Of a stretch of 64,000 bases of DNA, positions 62,348 through 64,000 are shown piece after piece. The DNA lies in contig NC_011901.1 of NCBI RefSeq assembly GCF_000021985.1, positions 1,550,001 to 1,614,000 on the forward strand, given 5' to 3'. The position numbers were made by a program, and so were the translations under genes. The notes beneath the pieces are model-generated. The model saw only the letters and a program-made list of their open reading frames with translations. It did not search any database and was not told the origin of the DNA. This stretch comes from Thioalkalivibrio sulfidiphilus HL-EbGr7. Lineage in GTDB: Bacteria > Pseudomonadota > Gammaproteobacteria > Ectothiorhodospirales > Ectothiorhodospiraceae. Positions within the stretch are counted from its first letter, which is position 1; the number at the start of each line of letters is the position of its first letter.

Positions 62348-63298
62348 ATGCTGATTCGAGTGCCTTCGCGCAACACCCCGCGCCCCTCCGAAATCACACC
62401 GCCGGAGGTCTATCGTGACCGGCGCAGGTTTCTGCAGATGGGTCTTGCCGCAGGCCTTGGCCTGAGTATCGGCGCGTTGCACGGACCTGCGCGGGCGAGC
62501 ACGACGCCCCCCCTGGCATTCACGACCGGTTCCTTCGGTACCGACGAGCCACTGACACCGCGCCAGGACGTGACCACTTACAACAACTTCTACGAACTGG
62601 GCACCGGCAAGTCGGACCCTTCACGCAACGCCGAGCGACTGGTCACCGAACCCTGGACCGTCACCGTGGACGGCCACTGCCTGAACCCGGGTCGTTACCA
62701 GTTGGAGGACTTCCTCAAGCCCCACGCCCTGGAGGAGCGCATCTATCGCATGCGCTGTGTGGAGGGCTGGTCCATGGTGATCCCCTGGGTGGGCTTCGAG
62801 CTGAACCGCATCATCGAACAGGCGGAACCCACCAGCCGGGCGAAGTACGTGGCCTTCACCACCATTCTAGACCCGGAGAATCTGCCCGGTCAGCGTCTGC
62901 GGGTGCTGGACTGGCCCTACGTGGAAGGCCTGCGTCTGGACGAGGCCATGCATCCACTGACCATCCTGGCCGTGGGCCTCTACGGCGAGACCCTGCCCAA
63001 CCAGAACGGTGCGCCCCTGCGCCTGGTGGTGCCCTGGAAGTACGGTTTCAAGAGCATCAAGTCCATCGTGCACATCCGTTTCACCGAGCAGGAACCACCC
63101 ACCAGCTGGAACAAGGCCACGCCCCGGGAATACGGTTTCTACTCCAACGTGAACCCGGATGTGGCCCATCCCCGCTGGAGCCAGCGCACCGAGCGTCGTA
63201 TCGGTGAGTTGCGCCGGCGGCCGACGCTCATGTTCAACGGCTACGCCGAAGAGGTGGGCCCGCTGTATGCCGGGATGGACCTGAGGAAGTACTTCTGA
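62348..63298 (+). CDS. msrP: Protein-methionine-sulfoxide reductase catalytic subunit MsrP
   Basis: It has 316 residues. A Tat signal (RRRFLQMG near residue 26) marks export of a folded cofactor protein. The molybdenum-pterin Cys is in [15 protein letters not shown]. MsrP reduces oxidised methionine in periplasmic proteins using electrons from MsrQ. Start MLIRVPSRN at ATG 62348. Its stop overlaps msrQ. Confidence 0.93.
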   Translation: MLIRVPSRNTPRPSEITPPEVYRDRRRFLQMGLAAGLGLSIGALHGPARASTTPPLAFTTGSFGTDEPLTPRQDVTTYNNFYELGTGKSDPSRNAERLVTEPWTVTVDGHCLNPGRYQLEDFLKPHALEERIYRMRCVEGWSMVIPWVGFELNRIIEQAEPTSRAKYVAFTTILDPENLPGQRLRVLDWPYVEGLRLDEAMHPLTILAVGLYGETLPNQNGAPLRLVVPWKYGFKSIKSIVHIRFTEQEPPTSWNKATPREYGFYSNVNPDVAHPRWSQRTERRIGELRRRPTLMFNGYAEEVGPLYAGMDLRKYF

Positions 63299-63918
63299 AT
63301 CCGGCCAGGCTTCAGGGCCTGAAGGCCGCGGTCTTTGTCCTGTGCCTGCTGCCCCTGGTAGCGCTCATGGTGCAGGCCCTGGGCGGTCTGGGCGGGCTTG
63401 GCACCAACCCCATCGAGTACCTTACCCACGAGACCGGCATCTGGGCCCTGCGCCTGTTGTGTCTGACCCTGCTCATGACACCGCTGCGACGCATGACCGG
63501 CTGGTCATGGCCCATGCGGTTGAGGCGCATGCTGGGTCTGTTTGCCTTCTTCTACGCCTGCCTGCACCTGTCCATCTGGATCGGCCTGGACCTGTTCTTC
63601 GACTGGACGCTGATCTGGGACGATGTGCTGAACCGCCCCTACATCACCCTGGGCTTTACCGCCTGGCTGCTGCTCCTGCCGCTGGCCGTCACCTCCACGG
63701 ATGCCATGATGCGCAGGCTCAAGCGTCGCTGGGTTCAGTTGCACCGGCTGGTCTACCCGGCGGCGATCCTGGCCGTGCTGCACTTCTGGTGGCTGACCCG
63801 GGCGGACTACCGGGAGCCGATGCTCTATGGGGTCATCCTGGCGGTTCTGCTCGGCTGGCGGGTGATCCAGCGCTGGCCGTGGAAGGCGTGGTCAGGGTCG
63901 GCCCGCAGGTTGGGGTGA
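63295..63918 (+). CDS. msrQ: MsrQ haem-binding membrane subunit, CTG start
   Basis: The frame from 63295 gives 207 residues starting [17 protein letters not shown], the expected MsrQ N-terminus. No ATG, GTG or TTG lies in frame upstream. The CTG at 63295 overlaps the msrP TGA as CTGA and follows GAGGAAG at a good spacing. The first in-frame ATG at 63367 would delete the first helix. Six membrane helices and His residues in [10 protein letters not shown] and [10 protein letters not shown]-like positions for haem are visible. It feeds electrons to MsrP. Confidence 0.85.
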   Translation: MNPARLQGLKAAVFVLCLLPLVALMVQALGGLGGLGTNPIEYLTHETGIWALRLLCLTLLMTPLRRMTGWSWPMRLRRMLGLFAFFYACLHLSIWIGLDLFFDWTLIWDDVLNRPYITLGFTAWLLLLPLAVTSTDAMMRRLKRRWVQLHRLVYPAAILAVLHFWWLTRADYREPMLYGVILAVLLGWRVIQRWPWKAWSGSARRLG

Positions 63919-63997
63919 GCGCAGCGAAGCCCAACGCAGCGGTATTGAACGGATCGGCATGTTGGGGTTCGCTGCGCTCACCCCAAGCTACGTGTGT
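63911..63997. repeat. REP-like inverted repeat at the window end
   Basis: TTGGGGTGAGCGCAGCGAAG with CCCAAC (63911-63936) returns inverted as GTTGGGGTTCGCTGCGCTC with ACCCCAA (63963-63989). This is a common gammaproteobacterial REP-like pattern. It lies downstream of msrQ and may continue beyond the window. It is distinct from the REP-like element at 52632. Confidence 0.75.
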
Positions 63998-64000
63998 GTA

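Overview
The window is about 64 kb of a GC-rich gammaproteobacterial chromosome. The gene set and protein lengths (infC-rpmI-rplT-pheST-ihfA, recJ-prfB-lysS, sdhCDA, iscRSU, mla, msrPQ, purL) are typical of Gammaproteobacteria. The compact overlapping operons and the repeat content suggest the Ectothiorhodospiraceae, something like Thioalkalivibrio; that placement is inference. No prophage, large insertion sequence or CRISPR array is visible. Nearly all genes look like core chromosome.

Layout. 0.1-3.4 kb: nsrR, ettA and an exported alpha/beta hydrolase. 3.6-11.4 kb: tRNA-Val, thrS, infC (start codon ATC), rpmI, rplT, pheS, pheT, ihfA, a MerR-type regulator and tRNA-Pro. 11.5-17.6 kb: a PsiE-like membrane protein, a phosphoglycerate-mutase-like protein, recJ, prfB (programmed +1 frameshift) and lysS. 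17.8-21.7 kb: a 51-residue membrane protein and ygfZ on the minus strand, divergent from sdhCDA. 22-29.5 kb: an OmpA-like protein, an MFS transporter, then a TAXI-type TRAP transporter operon with a 2-hydroxyacid dehydrogenase, a carboxymuconolactone-decarboxylase-like protein and a VOC protein. 29.6-36 kb: a degenerate receiver-Hpt protein, a MacAB-like ABC export operon on the minus strand and zapG/yhcB. 36.4-38.2 kb: sdhB, sdhE and a YgfX-NifU reading frame, so the succinate dehydrogenase genes are split over two loci about 15 kb apart. 38.4-43 kb: pgm, a DUF1249 gene, and iscR-iscS-iscU behind a clear IscR-type operator. 43.3-48.9 kb (minus): TgpA-like transglutaminase, DUF58, MoxR, a nitrilase-family amidohydrolase and a GNAT. 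49-52.6 kb: an Mla-like lipid transport operon with a STAS-MlaE fusion. 52.8-56.4 kb (minus): an HPP protein and a GGDEF-EAL protein. 56.7-57.8 kb (minus): the tmRNA gene with an intron, plus a LAGLIDADG endonuclease gene. 58-64 kb: purL, a small protein, and msrP-msrQ (CTG start).

The most striking item is ssrA. The tmRNA gene, read on the minus strand with tag ANDDNYALAA, is broken inside its T-loop by a 273-nt insert with group I intron hallmarks: U before the 5' splice site, terminal G, an S-box-like AAGGTATAGTCC, and P2- and P9-like hairpins. A single-motif LAGLIDADG gene lies just downstream, outside the intron.

A second theme is a scattered family of intergenic elements whose arms are built from short repeated words (about 7-10 bases) and are usually followed by an inverted copy. 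At least a dozen loci occur here; one is nested inside another, and several sit between genes of the same operon (pheS/pheT, prfB/lysS, iscS/iscU).
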